Under the pieces are notes generated by a model. That model searched no databases. It was not told the DNA's origin and worked only from the letters and a program-made list of their open reading frames with translations. Positions 62,442 through 64,000 of a DNA stretch of 64,000 nt are shown piece by piece. The translations under genes were made by a program, and so were the position numbers. Source of the stretch: an uncultured Flavobacteriales bacterium (lineage in GTDB: Bacteria; Bacteroidota; Bacteroidia; Flavobacteriales_E; Vicingaceae); NCBI GenBank assembly GCA_905479915.1, contig CAJQOH010000014.1, positions 83,460 through 147,459 of the forward strand, read 5' to 3'. The stretch's first letter is position 1; the number at the start of each line of letters is the position of its first letter.

Positions 62442-63395
62442 ATGCAAACAAACGCAATAAGAGAAACAAATTTTAATTTTCCTGGGCAGTCTAAATATTA
62501 CGAAGGGAAGGTGAGAGAGGTTTATACGATAAACGAAGAGTTATTGGTAATGATAGTATCTGATAGGATTTCAGCATTTGATGTAGTCTTACCAAAAGCA
62601 ATTCCTTTTAAAGGGCAGGTTTTGAATCAGATTGCAGCAAAATTTTTAAAAGCTACAGAAGATATTGTTCAGAATTGGGTGTTGGATGTTCCTGATCCAA
62701 GTGTTACTATCGGAAAAGTATGTGAGCCATTTAAGGTAGAAATGGTAATAAGAGGTTATTTATCTGGGCATGCATGGAGAGAGTATAAGGATGGGAAGAG
62801 AATATTGTGTGGTGTAGAAATGCCAGATGGCATGAAGGAAAATGATAAATTTCCAGAACCAATTATTACACCAACCACTAAAGCATCTGTTGGTCATGAT
62901 GAAGATATTAGTAGGGAAGAGATTTTGGCTCAGGGTATAGTTGCAGAAGCGGATTATGTTGCATTAGAAGATTATACAAGAAGAGTTTTTCAAAGAGGAA
63001 CGGAAATCGCAGCAGAAAAAGGGTTGATTTTAGTGGATACTAAATATGAATTTGGGAAAGTAGGGAATGAAATCTATTTGATTGATGAAATTCATACGCC
63101 AGATTCTTCGCGTTATTTTTATTCTGAAGGATATCAAGCTAGGCAAGATGCTGGTGAAAAACAAAAGCAGTTGTCTAAAGAGTTTGTTCGTCAATGGCTA
63201 ATCCAAAATGGGTTTCAGGGTAAAGATGGTCAAGTTGTACCTGATATGAGTGAGGACTTTATTAGCGAGGTATCAGAAAGGTATATCGAATTGTATGAGC
63301 ACATTACTGGAGATAAGTTTGTTAAATCAGATGTTTCTGACGTGTTAAAACGTGTAGAAAACAACATCAATAAAGCCTTAGCGGAAAAGGCTTAA
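62442..63395 (+). CDS. purC: SAICAR synthase PurC
   Basis: I chose ATG at 62442 because the upstream TTG lies in the promoter. The 317-residue enzyme ligates aspartate to CAIR in purine synthesis. Blocks are [49 protein letters not shown] and [14 protein letters not shown]. The length is that of the longer, yeast-like form common in Bacteroidota. Confidence 0.97.
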   Translation: MQTNAIRETNFNFPGQSKYYEGKVREVYTINEELLVMIVSDRISAFDVVLPKAIPFKGQVLNQIAAKFLKATEDIVQNWVLDVPDPSVTIGKVCEPFKVEMVIRGYLSGHAWREYKDGKRILCGVEMPDGMKENDKFPEPIITPTTKASVGHDEDISREEILAQGIVAEADYVALEDYTRRVFQRGTEIAAEKGLILVDTKYEFGKVGNEIYLIDEIHTPDSSRYFYSEGYQARQDAGEKQKQLSKEFVRQWLIQNGFQGKDGQVVPDMSEDFISEVSERYIELYEHITGDKFVKSDVSDVLKRVENNINKALAEKA

Positions 63396-64000
63396 ATAGC
63401 ATCATAAATTTATTTAAGTTTATTTTACTGGATTAATGTTTGATGTAATTTCTTTTGAAATAGAAATTTTGCTTTGCGATATTAGATTAAAATATTGAGT
63501 TTTCATAGTAGGTGAGGTGATCAAGTTACTCAAAAAGGAAATCGGAAATGCTAGTTTTGTTTAAAAGAGAGTGTATGCATATAATAAACAAATAAGGGTA
63601 TAGTCATATTTTTTAATTTAAACGAGCTCTACAAATAAAAAAGCTTCAAAATAATGATATAGAGTTGATAGCTATAGATTTAATTGCTAAATAACTTAAG
63701 AGCATTATTCATAAATTTTACTTCTTTTGATAGTGGGTTATTGTCTCACAATGGATGTACATATAAAACTATATCTGCCTGCTATTTACTCAATAAATAA
63801 AGGGTTAATGTATTAACAACATTAAAGCTCGAATTAAACAGTAATGGCCAAAATGATGTGTCATACCATGTTAATTTCAAAAAACGCTATAAAAGTTGTT
63901 TAAAAAAAAGTTATTATGTGTAATACTTCCAACAACTTTTTTAGTCAGGTTGTCTCTAACAAAATCATGTAGCCAGATTTTTACATTTTCTAAATTTTCA
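63396..64000. other. 605-bp region without a clear gene at the window end
   Basis: AT-rich sequence with stops in all frames over most of its length. No terminator follows purC. The last 123 bases on the minus strand (63877-63999) are open and could be the C-terminus of a gene that starts outside the window (reading ENLENVKIWLHDFVRDN), but nothing in it is recognisable. A weak inverted repeat, AAAAGTTGTT with AACAACTTTT, lies at about 63890-63938. Confidence 0.45.

Noticed and set aside
63877..63999. C-terminal coding fragment on the minus strand at the window end
   Set aside because: The frame is open but short, with no recognisable motif and no visible start; not enough to call a gene.

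Overview
The window comes from an AT-rich member of Bacteroidota, most likely a marine Flavobacteriales. The evidence is: secreted proteins with type IX secretion C-terminal domains; promoters with the TAnnTTTG -7 element; FjTAL-like tyrosine ammonia-lyase in a pigment-type cluster; CrtZ and fused CrtYcd carotenoid genes; lipidated TamA-like protein; and the 290-codon RpoD form usual in this phylum. Genes are dense. No rRNA, tRNA, CRISPR array, prophage or insertion sequence was recognised.

Layout. 1-4.3 kb: end of a receiver-domain protein, an SDR/DUF2867 epimerase-like gene and a large secreted DUF4397 protein. 4.3-12.3 kb: a MerR/B12 (CarH/LitR-type) regulator divergent from a carotenoid operon (SOUL heme protein, crtI, crtB, idi, a 47-aa gene, crtZ, lycopene cyclase, glutathione peroxidase), then DUF1338 and small genes on the other strand. 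12.6-18.1 kb: a compact minus-strand cluster (ammonia-lyase, ketoreductase, ketosynthase, ACP, acyltransferase, dehydratase, thioesterase) suggesting an aryl-acyl or polyene lipid. 18.3-29.5 kb: dnaK, PIF1-like helicase, PagL-like protein, aminotransferase, SAM hydrolase family, phoH, STAS protein, rnz, HU. 29.5-34.8 kb: FecCD/ATPase importer, an alpha-oxoamine synthase (sphingolipid/sulfonolipid type), a frameshifted acetyltransferase, ZIP transporter, methyltransferase. 35-44 kb: siaB-siaC, PRTase, S4 protein, lipoprotein hydrolase, rpe, an interrupted rpoD, pnp, rpsO, accD, fbaA. 44.3-57.5 kb: TamL-like protein, PorE-like OmpA protein, TrmH methyltransferase, htpG, a LemA/TPM/M48 envelope operon, ATP-grasp protein and a second siaC. 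57.5-63.4 kb: YHS protein, voltage-gated channel, frameshifted Spo0M, two DEAD-box helicases divergent from a cold-shock protein, purC. The last 600 bases hold no clear gene.

The strongest new signal is a 30-bp operator, TGTTTAA-N16-TTAAACA. It occurs five times with exactly the same spacing in four promoters (epimerase, DUF4397 protein twice, merR itself, carotenoid operon) and lies on or next to the -7 element. With the adjacent B12-type regulator this describes a probable light-controlled regulon that includes a secreted DUF4397 protein of unknown role. Second, dnaK and htpG share a 38-bp promoter-proximal element. Third, four genes have disrupted reading frames: an in-frame TGA in place of a melting-region tryptophan in rpoD, two single-base shifts at A8 tracts, and a start-region disruption in the thioesterase. 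These may be real decay, recoding or sequencing error.
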